This document shows, one piece after another, positions 1 through 9,825 of a stretch of DNA of 64,000 nt (positions are counted from its first letter, which is position 1; every line of letters starts with the position of its first letter). This stretch comes from Paenibacillus polymyxa. Lineage in GTDB: Bacteria; Bacillota; Bacilli; Paenibacillales; Paenibacillaceae. The DNA is taken from the NCBI RefSeq assembly GCF_001719045.1, contig NZ_CP015423.1, positions 1,054,001 to 1,118,000 on the forward strand, given 5' to 3'. The notes beneath the pieces were generated by a model. The model worked only from the letters and a program-made list of their open reading frames with translations, had not been told where the DNA came from and made no database searches. Both the position numbers and the translations under genes were made by a program.

Positions 1-650
1 GGACTGACGGGTACAGCATCCACAAATCCGCTCATTAAAGCGGAGACGGCTGGGCCTGCTCCCTCATAAGGGATATGGGTAAAGCGAACTCCGCTTTTCT
101 GCTCCAGCATCGCGGCAGCAAGGTGCCATATGCTCCCTGTGCCTGCATTCCCCATTTTGAGCTTACCGGGATGGGCCCCAGCATCCTCCAGAAATGCCTC
201 CGCTGTCTTCCATGGTGCATCCGCCCGGACCGTAATGGCGGAAGGGTCCATATTGGTTTGAAGCAGCGGCTTAAATCGCTCATAGGTGAGCGGTAGCAGT
301 CCCAAATGAGGCAACGTAGTCAGCTCAGCGACCAGATACGTTACGGTATAACCGTCCGCCTGCGCCTCAGCCCCTTCCATTAGCCCGACAGAACCGCCTC
401 CTCCCGTTCGATTAACGACGATGATCGGCTGACCGAGATGCTTTTCGGCGGCTTTCGCCAACGCTCTCGCGGTAATATCTGTACCGCCGCCGGCTGCGTA
501 AGGAACGACGAGTGTTATTGGCTTCGTAGGAAATATACGGCTGTGATCCTGCAAGGTGCGGTGATCCACATATTCACTGATACTCAAGGCAGAAAGCATA
601 GCTACTCCCGCCGCAACCAGCACATATTTTTGCCATGGCTTTTTCTTCAT
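1..650 (-). CDS. Tripartite tricarboxylate transporter receptor (TctC/Bug family), partial
   Basis: Extracytoplasmic solute receptor of a TTT-type carboxylate importer. The gene starts at the ATG at 648-650, preceded by an AGAGGAAA ribosome binding site, and runs off the left edge, so its C-terminus is not in the window. The product starts with MKKKPWQKY and a hydrophobic signal or anchor segment. It then shows the family landmarks PITLVVPYAAGGGTD and a glycine-rich NRTGGGGSVG loop, followed by GNAGTGSIWH and FTHIPYEG. Family knowledge: these receptors bind tricarboxylates or similar acids outside the membrane. The divergent or upstream AraC sensor at 780-3221 may respond to the same substrate, which is inference. 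The assignment rests on motifs read by hand and is fairly sure. Confidence 0.82.
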   Translation of the reverse strand, partial: MKKKPWQKYVLVAAGVAMLSALSISEYVDHRTLQDHSRIFPTKPITLVVPYAAGGGTDITARALAKAAEKHLGQPIIVVNRTGGGGSVGLMEGAEAQADGYTVTYLVAELTTLPHLGLLPLTYERFKPLLQTNMDPSAITVRADAPWKTAEAFLEDAGAHPGKLKMGNAGTGSIWHLAAAMLEQKSGVRFTHIPYEGAGPAVSALMSGFVDAVPVS

Positions 651-779
651 TACGTTTCCTCTTCTCCAAAAATGAACTGGGCCCGTCATGCGCCCGTTTT
701 CACCTCCAACGTTTTTGGTCTTGTTGTTTGCGTTTACATGAAGTCAATGTACCGCAACGTGGAGGGCTACAGCTATCGC

Positions 780-3221
780 TTAATCTTCGTATTTATCTTC
801 TATTTCGCCAAAGTATCGACCTTTTGACCGATCTGCATATTCATTGGAAGATCTGCTGATTTGTCTGAATTTCCCTGGGGTCACTTGTTTGTGCTTGCGG
901 AATACCCGGATAAAGCTGTTCTCATTTCGGTATCCGACCTGTTCTGCAATTTCACCGATTTTCAAATGGGTTTCACATAGTAATGTGCATGCCTTTTTTA
1001 CGCGTAGTCCAGTCAAATAATCGTAAACGGTGGTCCCCGTTTCTTCCTTGAACATGCTACTCACCGAGGACACGCTCATGTGAACATGATCCGCAATTTC
1101 CTGAAGCCCGATGTTCAAATGTAAATGATGCTCCATATACTCGATCATCTCTTGTACACGCACAAAATCTTTGGACTGGATGCGTCCATTCCATTTTTCT
1201 TCAATATCAGTCAACATAATGACCAGCAATACCTCCATGTCATGAAGGTCTAGCGTCAGAATCTGATTCCAGTGGTAATCAGCAAGCTGATCCGGCGGCG
1301 TCACACTCTGAGTGGCACACCATTTTAGCAAATCTTCCAGCAATTCATGAACAAACAAGTAGACCTGGGCTGGGGATGTTCTGTGAAGTCGAAGTTCTTC
1401 TACCCAGTGGCTGATTAGCTTTACACTTGCACCAGGTTCCTGTGACTCCAGGGCACGAATCATTTCCACACGCCGATTGTCCAGCAATGTTGAATCCTGA
1501 ATCTGCTCCTTTGACTGTTCATCCACCGTATTATCCTTTTTCACACTTATACTGCTGTCTATATTCGTATATGAACGTCCATACCCCTCATACAAACGCA
1601 AATTAAGGGCCTCTTTTCCTTTTATAAAAGACGCCCGTGCCTCTCGAATATCCGCGACCATATGACCAATCCCTATAGAAATAGTCAAAGGAAGATACTC
1701 ACCGACAACCTGAATCAGCCTATCCACGTTTTTGTGAAGCAAAATGCTCTCTTGGAGGTCAGTCTCTGTACCAACTTCATTCGAACTCTCGCTGAACTGT
1801 AACAGCACAATAAAACCACTTTCCTCCTCCGGCGAGCATACTACTTTCCAGTGAGGTTCGAGCATCTCTAGCAAAATATTGTTCAGCGCATACTTGAGCA
1901 GCATTTTATCTTCTTCTGGAAAGCTTGCGGCCCACGCAGAATACCGGTCAATGGACACGATCATGACAAACAAAGAATGGCCGTCCCAATCGGAAAAATA
2001 CTGTTCCCATTTCATACGCATTTCCTGTATGCCCATTCTACGCTGGATGACATCTTCCATATATTTGGAACGCAGCTCCGGCAGGCTTCGCTCTACCACC
2101 AATGATTTGCGGTGAAACTCTCCAACCAGTTTGCTAATCACAGGTTCCAGGTCATACAATCCTCCCTGGCGCGTTCCCTTATTGCCCGAATTCAATAGGC
2201 TATTAATTTTTTTCATGGGACGAAAAGCTGCATAATTATAATAGTAAACTGCTGAGCACCCAGCCAGTATGGAGATAAAGGCCAGCCACAGCATCATATT
2301 GCGCGCCAGCTTTACATTTTTCAGCAGCTTGTCCATCGGAACGAGCGATACTAGACGCCAGCCCGTTACATCAGAAAAGGTTTGGTTCGCCATATATTCC
2401 ATGTCCCCTATCTCCACATAAGCATAGGGACTCACATCCAGTTCTTTTAAAATCCTGCCCATATCATTTAAGGGTAAGGACGATCTCAGCTTGGGATAGA
2501 TCAACTCGCCCTCCAGATCGTACACGTATTGCGAGTTGGATAAATGAATATAGAGTTTGGAGAAAAAACGGTCATAATCCAGATTGATTAGCACCGCACC
2601 CATGACCTGACCATTCTCTACTATGGGCCTGGCCAGCGAAAGTAGCTCTACCGCCCCCTGCTCACGATCGGTGCCGTACCATCGCCGCTTAATCAACAAC
2701 GGCTTTTTTTGAATGTCCTGAATCCAGGGAACCCATGTGGTATCCGGTGCCTGCTTCCAATCAGGCCTGTAACCATAATTGCTGGATACGAGAGCATGAT
2801 TGTCCAAAGAAATAACTTCAACCGAGTAAATTTCTTCGTGCGAAGAAAGGGTTTTCAAGTATTTGTGAAGCCGATCTATGACGGAGGCCTTGTCTTCCAG
2901 CGATTCCCCATCCGTTTGGACACGTACAAAGGCCTCTACGTCTGGATGATATGCTGCGTCCAGCGCCTTGTTATCAGACTCACGAAAAGCCCGATTGGTC
3001 ACATCCAGATTGATTTGCAACAATTCTATATTGGGTGTGTTCAGCTCGGTATCCAAACCTTCACGGTATCGTGAATACGATAGCAAGCCGATCACGCTAA
3101 TTACAAGCGACACGCACAAAGTGAGCAGTAGAATCAATCTTGTCTGTTTATTTTTCAGTATCAATCGAAGCTTAAGTCGCAACATTCCCGTAACTTCATC
3201 CTTCCGGACTTGGTTGTCCAT
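780..3221 (-). CDS. Membrane-anchored AraC-family transcriptional regulator with Cache-type sensor
   Basis: A long (813 residue) regulator typical of Paenibacillus. It has a transmembrane helix near residues 28-50, an extracytoplasmic Cache-like sensor up to about 300 (with a PIVENGQVMGAVLINLDY strand pattern), a second helix near 303-325, a middle region, and a C-terminal double helix-turn-helix AraC domain (about 710-800) with IGEIAEQVGYRNENSFIRVFRK and VTPGKFR. Such proteins sense an external ligand and switch on nearby sugar or carboxylate uptake genes. The start at 3221 has AGAGGAAG only three bases upstream. A second ATG at 3185 (MLRLKLRL) is a plausible alternative. It lies next to the TctC-like receptor on the same strand, but their regulatory link is inferred. 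Confidence 0.85.
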   Translation of the reverse strand: MDNQVRKDEVTGMLRLKLRLILKNKQTRLILLLTLCVSLVISVIGLLSYSRYREGLDTELNTPNIELLQINLDVTNRAFRESDNKALDAAYHPDVEAFVRVQTDGESLEDKASVIDRLHKYLKTLSSHEEIYSVEVISLDNHALVSSNYGYRPDWKQAPDTTWVPWIQDIQKKPLLIKRRWYGTDREQGAVELLSLARPIVENGQVMGAVLINLDYDRFFSKLYIHLSNSQYVYDLEGELIYPKLRSSLPLNDMGRILKELDVSPYAYVEIGDMEYMANQTFSDVTGWRLVSLVPMDKLLKNVKLARNMMLWLAFISILAGCSAVYYYNYAAFRPMKKINSLLNSGNKGTRQGGLYDLEPVISKLVGEFHRKSLVVERSLPELRSKYMEDVIQRRMGIQEMRMKWEQYFSDWDGHSLFVMIVSIDRYSAWAASFPEEDKMLLKYALNNILLEMLEPHWKVVCSPEEESGFIVLLQFSESSNEVGTETDLQESILLHKNVDRLIQVVGEYLPLTISIGIGHMVADIREARASFIKGKEALNLRLYEGYGRSYTNIDSSISVKKDNTVDEQSKEQIQDSTLLDNRRVEMIRALESQEPGASVKLISHWVEELRLHRTSPAQVYLFVHELLEDLLKWCATQSVTPPDQLADYHWNQILTLDLHDMEVLLVIMLTDIEEKWNGRIQSKDFVRVQEMIEYMEHHLHLNIGLQEIADHVHMSVSSVSSMFKEETGTTVYDYLTGLRVKKACTLLCETHLKIGEIAEQVGYRNENSFIRVFRKHKQVTPGKFRQISRSSNEYADRSKGRYFGEIEDKYED

Positions 3222-3330
3222 CTTCCTCTTGCCAATATACGTGGTGACATATTCTCCCTAAATCTATTTGACGTAAGAGTTGGAATTCCCTGCCTATGTA
3301 TATCAAACTTAATATAAGGATTCATATAAA

Positions 3331-3376
3331 AAAGAAGAAGCCTCCCTGTACTGTACAAGGTAGAACTCCTTCTTTG
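3331..3376 (-). terminator. Putative terminator hairpin after the chemoreceptor gene
   Basis: CCCTGTAC faces TGTACAAGG with an outer AAGAAG/CTTCTT extension. It lies just downstream of the minus-strand chemoreceptor ending at 3436. The pairing is imperfect. Confidence 0.45.
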
Positions 3377-3435
3377 ACACTGCTTGTATCATTATTCAGC
3401 AAAAACAGATACTCGCTGCACAGGTTTTAGCTTGT

Positions 3436-5091
3436 CTATTCCACCTGAAAACGATCCAGCTCCCGCTGCATCTCTTCGCGAATCTGACGAAGCTCTTTTA
3501 CCTTCTCAGCCGATTCCTCAAATGAACGCTTCTGCTCCACCGTGGAAGCCGTAATCTCTTCACTGCCTGCGGCGGACTGCTGAGTGATTGCGCTGATATT
3601 TTCAATAGCTTGCTGCACCTGTACGCTCAGTTCTCGCGATACATTCATGTCCGTTGATAACTTGCTGACTTGGCTGGCAATTTGCTGCACTTTACCACTA
3701 ATCTCTGTAAACGATTCTCCAGTCGAGGAGGTTGCCTTCTCCTGCTCACGGAACAGTTCCTGACTTTGCGCCACAGAAGTCTTCACCTTATCCATAGCCT
3801 GCGTGATACTGTCAACAGCAGTATAAATTTTCTTTACAGCAGACTCTGATTGATTCGCCAGCTTTTTCACTTCATTGGCAACAACAGCAAAACCTTTTCC
3901 TGCTTCACCTGCACGTGCAGCCTCAATAGAAGCATTCAAAGACAACAGCGATGTTTGGCTGGCAATTTCGGATACGTATCCAGTCATGGTTGTAATCTCG
4001 GCTGCATTAGCCTCCAGCTCCTTGACCGTCTGCTCCACTTCGGACATGGCTGAACGATTTTCTGCAACGATACGCAGTTGATCGCTCATGACCCGTGTCC
4101 CCTGCTCAATGACACGCAAAGCATCCTCACTATACGCGGTCGATTGTGTGGTCTCCAGTAGATTCGATTCAAACTTCTGCTGCATCTCGTCCACAACGCC
4201 AACTGTCGACGACAGATCCTCAGCAATTTTCTGACTGCCTATTGCCAGTTCCTCTGTTGACGTGCTGACTTGTGTCACAATTTCCTTCATGGCCTCATTA
4301 TGCTGATCAATATCCCGAGCCATCAGATCGACACGATTACCCGCCTGATCAATGGAGAGTACAATGCTGCGCAAGTTCCCGATCATCACCCGGAAAGATT
4401 CATTGAGCTCGTCTAGCTCATCGCGTCCCTTGGTTTGGGCAAGCTGCACTGTCAGATTCCCCTCAGCAATTTGCTTTGCGGCATCCGTTAATTTGCGTGT
4501 TCTAAGGGCAAGCTGCCTGGATGTATATGTATTATATAGCCCAACTGCCACCAGAAGTATAACTGCACCTGCCAAGGCCAATTGCCATGTAAAACGAATG
4601 CTCTTGGTCAAATCTTCTGTGTATTGGTCATAACGTGCTTTGGTCAGCAGATCCAGCATAAATACATCGTTCTGAATCCCTTGGGCACGCATGGCCTCCC
4701 GCTTGGACTCCGGGCTGTTTTGGGTACTCATGGCTTTCTCCGTTGCTACTTTCAATTGGCTGAATTTTGTTTTAATCGTATTCAGTCGCTTTTGCTGCGC
4801 TTCGGTTTGCATCATGCCCTGTGAAAGCAAAGCAATCGTCTTTTCAGACTGAGTCAGTTGATTTTGCACATCGGCTTTGTTGCTCTCCGTCATGGAAGCT
4901 GAATAATTTTGCAGTGCCTGCCCTGACTGAATCAAATAGGCATTGAGCTGCTGTACATTCAACATAGCCGGAACCAGATTGCTACTTTGCGAGTTAATAC
5001 GAATTAATTCAAAAATGATATAAGCCACTAAAGCCAGGCAAGCGATCAAGGAAATCATCGCGTTCAGAACCAGTTTACCTTGCAGTTTCAT
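3436..5091 (-). CDS. Methyl-accepting chemotaxis protein, probable partner of the BMP lipoprotein
   Basis: A 551-residue transmembrane chemoreceptor. A first membrane helix (about 10-32) and a second (about 168-190) bracket a small four-helix external sensor, too short for a Cache domain. A HAMP linker follows (about 190-245), then the methylated coiled coil. The conserved signalling tip reads [16 protein letters not shown] followed by [13 protein letters not shown]. The tip contacts CheA and CheW in the cytoplasm. The gene starts 27 bp after the BMP-family binding protein and is surely co-transcribed with it. This suggests the lipoprotein delivers its ligand to the short sensor domain (inference). 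The end of the operon is marked by a weak hairpin. Confidence 0.9.
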   Translation of the reverse strand: MKLQGKLVLNAMISLIACLALVAYIIFELIRINSQSSNLVPAMLNVQQLNAYLIQSGQALQNYSASMTESNKADVQNQLTQSEKTIALLSQGMMQTEAQQKRLNTIKTKFSQLKVATEKAMSTQNSPESKREAMRAQGIQNDVFMLDLLTKARYDQYTEDLTKSIRFTWQLALAGAVILLVAVGLYNTYTSRQLALRTRKLTDAAKQIAEGNLTVQLAQTKGRDELDELNESFRVMIGNLRSIVLSIDQAGNRVDLMARDIDQHNEAMKEIVTQVSTSTEELAIGSQKIAEDLSSTVGVVDEMQQKFESNLLETTQSTAYSEDALRVIEQGTRVMSDQLRIVAENRSAMSEVEQTVKELEANAAEITTMTGYVSEIASQTSLLSLNASIEAARAGEAGKGFAVVANEVKKLANQSESAVKKIYTAVDSITQAMDKVKTSVAQSQELFREQEKATSSTGESFTEISGKVQQIASQVSKLSTDMNVSRELSVQVQQAIENISAITQQSAAGSEEITASTVEQKRSFEESAEKVKELRQIREEMQRELDRFQVE

Positions 5092-5118
5092 CAGCTTTCA
5101 TCCTCCGTTTGCGAAAAT

Positions 5119-6123
5119 TTATTGGGTGGGAACAGTCAGTGTGCCGGATTTGATTTTTTCCTTTAAATCATCCAACAACTTTTGCTGATCCGGACTCAGT
5201 GTCACGACACGAATAGGCGCCAAACCTACACCATCTTCCGCAAGACCAAACACCATATCCTTCTCCGTAAATTTTCTTTGATGATCTGCAAATCCTTTGA
5301 CTGCTGTATAAATTGCAATGTCTACATTTTTAAACATCGAGGTCACTACCGCTTTTTCCGCAATAAAAAACTGGTCGCTATCGACCCCGATGGCGAATTT
5401 ATGCTGCTTTTGCGCTTCCTGCAGCGCACCTACACCCGTAAGACCTGCGGCTGCAAAGATGACATCAATCTGATCCTGATTAATCATGTCATCTGCAATT
5501 TCCGTACCCAGTTCCGGCTTTCCAAAATCTCCCGCATACGTTGTAGTAACTTTGGCATTAGGCTTGACTGATTGCACTCCTGCGCGATACCCAATTTCAA
5601 ATTTTTTCAACAGAGGAGATTCCGCACCTCCGAGAAAACCCACCTGTTCGGTGCGACTCGTCAAACCCGCAACGACTCCAGCCATAAAACTGCCCTCTTC
5701 TGCTTTGAAGCTAATAGAGGCCACATTCGGTAAATCTGATTTCTCATCCACGATTAAAAATTTACGGTCTGGATATTTTTTAGCAATGGATTCCAAACTG
5801 TCCTTCACCATGTAACCCAGCCCAATGATTAAATCAGCCTTTTCCTGAGCAAGCTGTTCAAAAGCCGCATCATACGTCTTGGTCTCTGTTATTTCTCGGT
5901 ATTCAAAAACAATTTTCCCCTCATCCCGTGCTTTGACCAAACCTCGGAAAGCAGCGTCGCTGTAAGATTGGTCACCCAGACCAATATCTGACAGTACGAT
6001 TCCCACCTTAATGGGCTGAGCCTTGGTTTGTGCTGCCGATTGCCCACATGCACTTAGCAATAATGCAAAGATTGTGACAATGGGAATCCACCTAAAATTT
6101 AATAATACAGCTCGCTTCTTCAT
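5119..6123 (-). CDS. BMP-family (Med/PnrA-like) substrate-binding lipoprotein
   Basis: A 334-residue lipoprotein with a signal peptide ending in the lipobox LLSAC (cysteine about residue 26). The mature part begins PIKVGIVLSDIGLGDQSYSD, followed by EKADLIIGLGYM and FLGGAESPLLKKFEIGYRAGV, the periplasmic-binding fold of the basic membrane protein/PnrA family, which bind nucleosides or related ligands. No permease or ATPase gene is adjacent. Instead the next gene in the operon is a chemoreceptor, so the protein may serve in sensing rather than uptake (inference). A sigma-D-like promoter element upstream supports joint control with motility genes. The family assignment is firm; the ligand is unknown. 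Confidence 0.86.
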   Translation of the reverse strand: MKKRAVLLNFRWIPIVTIFALLLSACGQSAAQTKAQPIKVGIVLSDIGLGDQSYSDAAFRGLVKARDEGKIVFEYREITETKTYDAAFEQLAQEKADLIIGLGYMVKDSLESIAKKYPDRKFLIVDEKSDLPNVASISFKAEEGSFMAGVVAGLTSRTEQVGFLGGAESPLLKKFEIGYRAGVQSVKPNAKVTTTYAGDFGKPELGTEIADDMINQDQIDVIFAAAGLTGVGALQEAQKQHKFAIGVDSDQFFIAEKAVVTSMFKNVDIAIYTAVKGFADHQRKFTEKDMVFGLAEDGVGLAPIRVVTLSPDQQKLLDDLKEKIKSGTLTVPTQ

Positions 6124-6164
6124 GACATATCACCTCAGCATAATTTGGAAATCCCCAACATCTT

Positions 6165-6194
6165 TATATCGGTTATAAAAGCATATTTTTTCAT
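6165..6194 (-). promoter_or_regulatory. Sigma-D-like promoter for the BMP lipoprotein/chemoreceptor operon
   Basis: Read on the minus strand, CCGATATA lies about 16 bases after GAAA, close to the sigma-D pattern TAAA-N15-GCCGATAA. The same CCGATATA box occurs upstream of the chemoreceptor at 61289. Confidence 0.45.
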
Positions 6195-6294
6195 AATAAT
6201 TTCTGTAAACTCAGTTCTTCTATTTTATTATGAAAAAATAGAAGGGACTGACCACCAGGCTTGAATAACATCGCCTAACAATCAGTCCCCAATC

Positions 6295-6885
6295 TTATTT
6301 ACTTTTACTCCATTTGGAAGCAATCACTTCGGTTTTACTCTCTATGAGATCCATGACTTCCTCGCGGCGTTTCGTCTTGAATAAATTAATCATGTCGATC
6401 AAGTCGTTGCGGTCTAATAATTTAACCCCGTTGACAGCAGCAAGTGTTTTACAGGATTCCGTATAACGGCCGGAGGTGATGACGACAGACTTGTCGGCCG
6501 CATAATAACGCATGGAGGTATAAATTTCCTGCACCGCGCCCAAACCTACCGGATGTTGTACCCCATAACGTTTGGCCTGTATAACAACTCTGACGCCTTC
6601 ACGGTCTGTAAAAACCAGATCCGCTCCAAAATCCCGGCTACTGGTTGTTTTATAGATGTCCTTATAGCCAAGCGCGGATAATAACCGCTGCAAATAAAGC
6701 TCAAATTCCGAACCATCCTCCATACGATCTATATCCTGAATTCCAATTTTACGTGGGTCCAGATCACGTAAAATCCGATTTCTGCGACCACGTATCAATC
6801 CTCTGATGATGAGCGCAAACAACACTAAAAGTACAATGAGTCCTATTCCTAATTCCTTGTATGCCAATAATTTCTCTAGCAACAT
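6295..6885 (-). CDS. Membrane-anchored Mrr-type restriction endonuclease-like protein
   Basis: A 196-residue protein with one N-terminal membrane helix (about residues 10-32, ELGIGLIVLLVLFALII), then a basic linker and a PD-(D/E)XK nuclease fold of the Mrr_cat type: a conserved E in GSEFELYLQRLL, D in RDFGADLVF and QAK in VVIQAKRYG. The C-terminus has VVITSGRYTESC and VKLLDRNDLIDMI, as in Mrr relatives. The start at 6885 has GGGAG upstream. Members of this family cleave modified or foreign DNA. The membrane anchor may place activity at the DNA entry point, which is inference. It stands alone between the BMP operon and aspA, with no methylase. Confidence 0.82.
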   Translation of the reverse strand: MLLEKLLAYKELGIGLIVLLVLFALIIRGLIRGRRNRILRDLDPRKIGIQDIDRMEDGSEFELYLQRLLSALGYKDIYKTTSSRDFGADLVFTDREGVRVVIQAKRYGVQHPVGLGAVQEIYTSMRYYAADKSVVITSGRYTESCKTLAAVNGVKLLDRNDLIDMINLFKTKRREEVMDLIESKTEVIASKWSKSK

Positions 6886-6986
6886 CCAACTCTCCCTTTT
6901 CTACCATAAGCGTAGCCGTATCATCCTTAACAGGGAACTCCCCTGCACGCTGGCTCCCGTATTACATCTCTCTTTATCACATAACA

Positions 6987-7014
6987 ATAGCCCCGCCAGA
7001 TTCGACGGGGCTAT
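6987..7014 (-). terminator. Terminator downstream of aspA
   Basis: ATAGCCCCG faces CGGGGCTAT across an 11-base loop, directly after the aspA stop in the minus direction. Confidence 0.7.
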
Positions 7015-7058
7015 CTTCGTCTTGCCTCAAAGCTGTCTAAACTCCATACTCCGCATTA

Positions 7059-8468
7059 TTATTCGCGATTCAGCAAAGATTCTCCGGCAATACCAGGCTG
7101 AGTCATTTGGTACGGGTCCAATATAATGTCCAGCTCCTCCTCGGTCAGTACATTGTACAGCAAGCACAGCTCGCGCACCGATTTCCCAGTCGTAATTGCT
7201 TCGCGAGCAATGCGTGATACCACCTCATATCCAAGGTGCGGATTAAGCGCTGTAATAATGCCTACACTGTTCTCTACATATTCACGACAACGCTCCACAT
7301 TCGCTTCAATTCCTTCTACACAATGAATGCGGAAGACGTGGAAGCCCTGCTTCATAATTTCCAGCGATTGCAGTAGGTTGTACACCAGTACGGGCTCCAT
7401 TACATTCAGCTCGAGCTGACCAGCCTCTGAAGCCAAGCAGATTGTATGATCATTACCAATGACCTGAAAAGCAATTTGGTTAATGACCTCACACATCACC
7501 GGATTTACCTTGCCCGGCATAATGGATGACCCTGGCTGGCGGGCAGGCAGACTCAGTTCCCCCAGACCCGCACGTGGTCCGGAAGCCATCAAACGGATGT
7601 CATTTGCCACCTTAGACATATTCATCATACAAATTTTCAAGGCGGCAGACACTTCAGTATAAGCATCCGTATTTTGTGTAGCATCTACAAGATTTTCGTC
7701 AGCTTCCACAGGGAAGCCACTGACGTCTGCCAGTACCTCTGCGACACGCTGAATATAACGACGGTCTGCGTTCAGGCCAGTACCCACCGCAGTTGCACCC
7801 ATATTAATCGTTAGCAGGTGCTGCTTGGTCGCACGGACGCGTCCGATATCACGACCCAGCACACGCGCATAAGCCTGAAACTCCTGTCCTAATCGGATCG
7901 GCACTGCATCCTGCAAGTGAGTCCGGCCCATTTTAATCACACTATCAAACTCATTTGCCTTGCGGGAAAATGCTTCCTGAAGCTCACTCATGGTAGCTAA
8001 CAGCTTATCAATCATACTTAGTACAGCCAAGTGTACGGCTGTAGGAAAAGCATCATTCGTCGATTGCGCCATATTAACATGATTATTAGGACTGATCTCC
8101 TGGTAATCTCCGCGTTGCTTGCCAATCAGCTCCAACGCGCGGTTCGCAATCACTTCATTTGTATTCATATTAATGGACGTGCCTGCGCCGCCCTGAATCG
8201 GATCGACGATGAAATGATCATGCAACTGTCCTTGTATAATCTCATCAGCAGCCTGAATAATGGCCTCTGCTTTGGGGCGGTGTAAACGGGTTAGTTCCAT
8301 ATTCACCGTCGCTGCTCCCTTTTTCACGATCGCCATGGCTTTAATCAACTCAGGGTGCAGTCTTTGGCCTGTAATTGGAAAATTTTCTTTTGCCCTCAGC
8401 GTTTGTACACCATAATAGGCATCTAATGGCACTTCCTTGGTACCTAAAAAATCATGTTCCAACCTCAT
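7059..8468 (-). CDS. aspA: Aspartate ammonia-lyase
   Basis: A full-length (469 residue) fumarase/aspartase-superfamily enzyme that interconverts L-aspartate with fumarate and ammonia. Visible landmarks are the N-terminal RLEHDFLGTKEVP, the substrate loop GTSINMNTNEV, the TGRTHLQ-like segment MGRTHLQDAVP, and the superfamily signature GSSIMPGKVNPV. TNTDAYTEVSA and the N-terminal sequence favour aspartase over fumarase. It appears to be a single transcription unit closed by the hairpin at 6987. The start has an AGAGGAATCAGAGA-like purine stretch upstream. Confidence 0.92.
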   Translation of the reverse strand: MRLEHDFLGTKEVPLDAYYGVQTLRAKENFPITGQRLHPELIKAMAIVKKGAATVNMELTRLHRPKAEAIIQAADEIIQGQLHDHFIVDPIQGGAGTSINMNTNEVIANRALELIGKQRGDYQEISPNNHVNMAQSTNDAFPTAVHLAVLSMIDKLLATMSELQEAFSRKANEFDSVIKMGRTHLQDAVPIRLGQEFQAYARVLGRDIGRVRATKQHLLTINMGATAVGTGLNADRRYIQRVAEVLADVSGFPVEADENLVDATQNTDAYTEVSAALKICMMNMSKVANDIRLMASGPRAGLGELSLPARQPGSSIMPGKVNPVMCEVINQIAFQVIGNDHTICLASEAGQLELNVMEPVLVYNLLQSLEIMKQGFHVFRIHCVEGIEANVERCREYVENSVGIITALNPHLGYEVVSRIAREAITTGKSVRELCLLYNVLTEEELDIILDPYQMTQPGIAGESLLNRE

Positions 8469-8668
8469 ATTCTCTGATTCCTCCGCTGTGTTTGCTACGT
8501 TTCTTCAGTTCAGTACAGCCAAATTGACATAAAAAGACCTTCTCTGATCCCCTCTTCATTATACGTTTCTATTCCCGTGCTTTTCCAGTTGAATAAACGC
8601 GGAAAAAGCTATGTAATCCTATGACAAGTTATGATTACCCCTATATACCACACTTATTCGGTAAATGC

Positions 8669-9199
8669 TCAGCTATGACTTGAATACGGATTTAATGACT
8701 TATAATAATATCGAGTGGCATGAAGCTGACCATCGGCTGATTGAGCATAACCCGGAATAACACCAGCTTCTACAAACCCGATCGCCTCGTATAGTCCATT
8801 GGAGGGATCACCCACCCGCGTATCTAGCACCAGTAACGTTCTATCCTGACTTAGTGCCTCTTCTTCCGCTGCCTTCATTAACTGTCGTGCGATCCCCAGT
8901 CTGCGACCGGACGGATGTACCATAAGCTTTGCAATTTCCGCACGATGAATAGCGTTAGCTTTTTGAGCCAAATGAAGCTGGACCGTCCCTACAGGTACTC
9001 CGTCCTTCTCGGCAATCCACAGAACTACGCCGTCCTCAAGTACATTGTTCCAATAAGTTGCTGCTTCCTGATAACCTAATGGGGGTAAGAAACCTATAGA
9101 TGCACCGTCTGCAACCACGTCGATTAACAGTCGACTTAGCGAATCTACCAGGGCTTCATCCAGAGCTTGAACAGGGTAGACTCTCATTTCGTTAGACAT
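8669..9199 (-). CDS. GNAT N-acetyltransferase
   Basis: A 176-residue acetyltransferase. The start at 9199 is chosen because GGGAGG lies 7 bases before the ATG; the longer open frame to 9385 overlaps the upstream terminator. The acetyl-CoA site motif is in IAKLMVHPSGRRLGIARQLM (Q/R-x-x-G-x-G/A) with a C-terminal strand LLVLDTRVGDPSNGLYEAIGF, typical of GNAT enzymes. A WIAEKDGVPVGTVQL strand precedes it. The substrate is unknown. It follows the VOC protein gene but is separated from it by a hairpin. Confidence 0.85.
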   Translation of the reverse strand: MSNEMRVYPVQALDEALVDSLSRLLIDVVADGASIGFLPPLGYQEAATYWNNVLEDGVVLWIAEKDGVPVGTVQLHLAQKANAIHRAEIAKLMVHPSGRRLGIARQLMKAAEEEALSQDRTLLVLDTRVGDPSNGLYEAIGFVEAGVIPGYAQSADGQLHATRYYYKSLNPYSSHS

Positions 9200-9237
9200 T
9201 GTGATTCCTCCCGATGGGTTCGATAATATACAATAAA

Positions 9238-9272
9238 GAAAGTAAACTATCTTTTTAGGATAGTTTACTTTC
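9238..9272 (-). terminator. Terminator between VOC and GNAT genes
   Basis: A near-perfect 14-base stem, GAAAGTAAACTATC facing GATAGTTTACTTTC, follows the VOC gene on the minus strand. Confidence 0.7.
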
Positions 9273-9308
9273 CATAATACTTCGCTTACTTCATCATTCT
9301 CATTTCCA

Positions 9309-9710
9309 TTACTGCTCTGCCATATAAAAGAACTCCCACAGATGACCATCCAAATCCTGAAAGCTCCATCCATACATAAAACCATGATCTTGAGGTTCGT
9401 TTGAGGGCTTGCCGCCCGCTTCCAAAGCCTTGTGGACGATCTCGTCTACCTTTTCTCGACTCTCCACCGATAAGGCAACAATTGCTTCTGTGCTTTTTGT
9501 GGCATCTGAAATTTCCTTTGTCGTGAACGCTTTAAAACGTTCTTCAACCAATAACATGACAAAAATATGCTCACTAACAACCATACAGGTTGCATGTTCA
9601 TCAGTGAACTGAGCACTGAATTCAAATCCGATGGTAGTGAAAAAATCAATGGACTGTTGCAGATTTTTAACTGGCAAATTCACAAAAATTTGTTTAGCTT
9701 TTACTCCCAC
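9309..9710 (-). CDS. VOC/glyoxalase-fold protein
   Basis: A 133-residue protein starting QIFVNLPVKNLQQSIDFFTTIGF, the classical first beta-alpha-beta half of the vicinal oxygen chelate fold, and ending HGFMYGWSFQDLDGHLWEFFYM, the second half with the metal-binding glutamate. The spacing fits the bacterial 'lactoylglutathione lyase-like' group that includes bleomycin- or fosfomycin-resistance relatives. The actual substrate cannot be told from sequence. Confidence 0.85.
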   Translation of the reverse strand: MGVKAKQIFVNLPVKNLQQSIDFFTTIGFEFSAQFTDEHATCMVVSEHIFVMLLVEERFKAFTTKEISDATKSTEAIVALSVESREKVDEIVHKALEAGGKPSNEPQDHGFMYGWSFQDLDGHLWEFFYMAEQ

Positions 9711-9825
9711 GACATTTCACCTCTTCATTTGTCATTCATTCTAATTTATCATACTACCTCTCCACAAAAGATAACTTAACTATCGTATAAAGTCAATCAA
9801 TCTGACATTTGTATAGGGAAATCTC

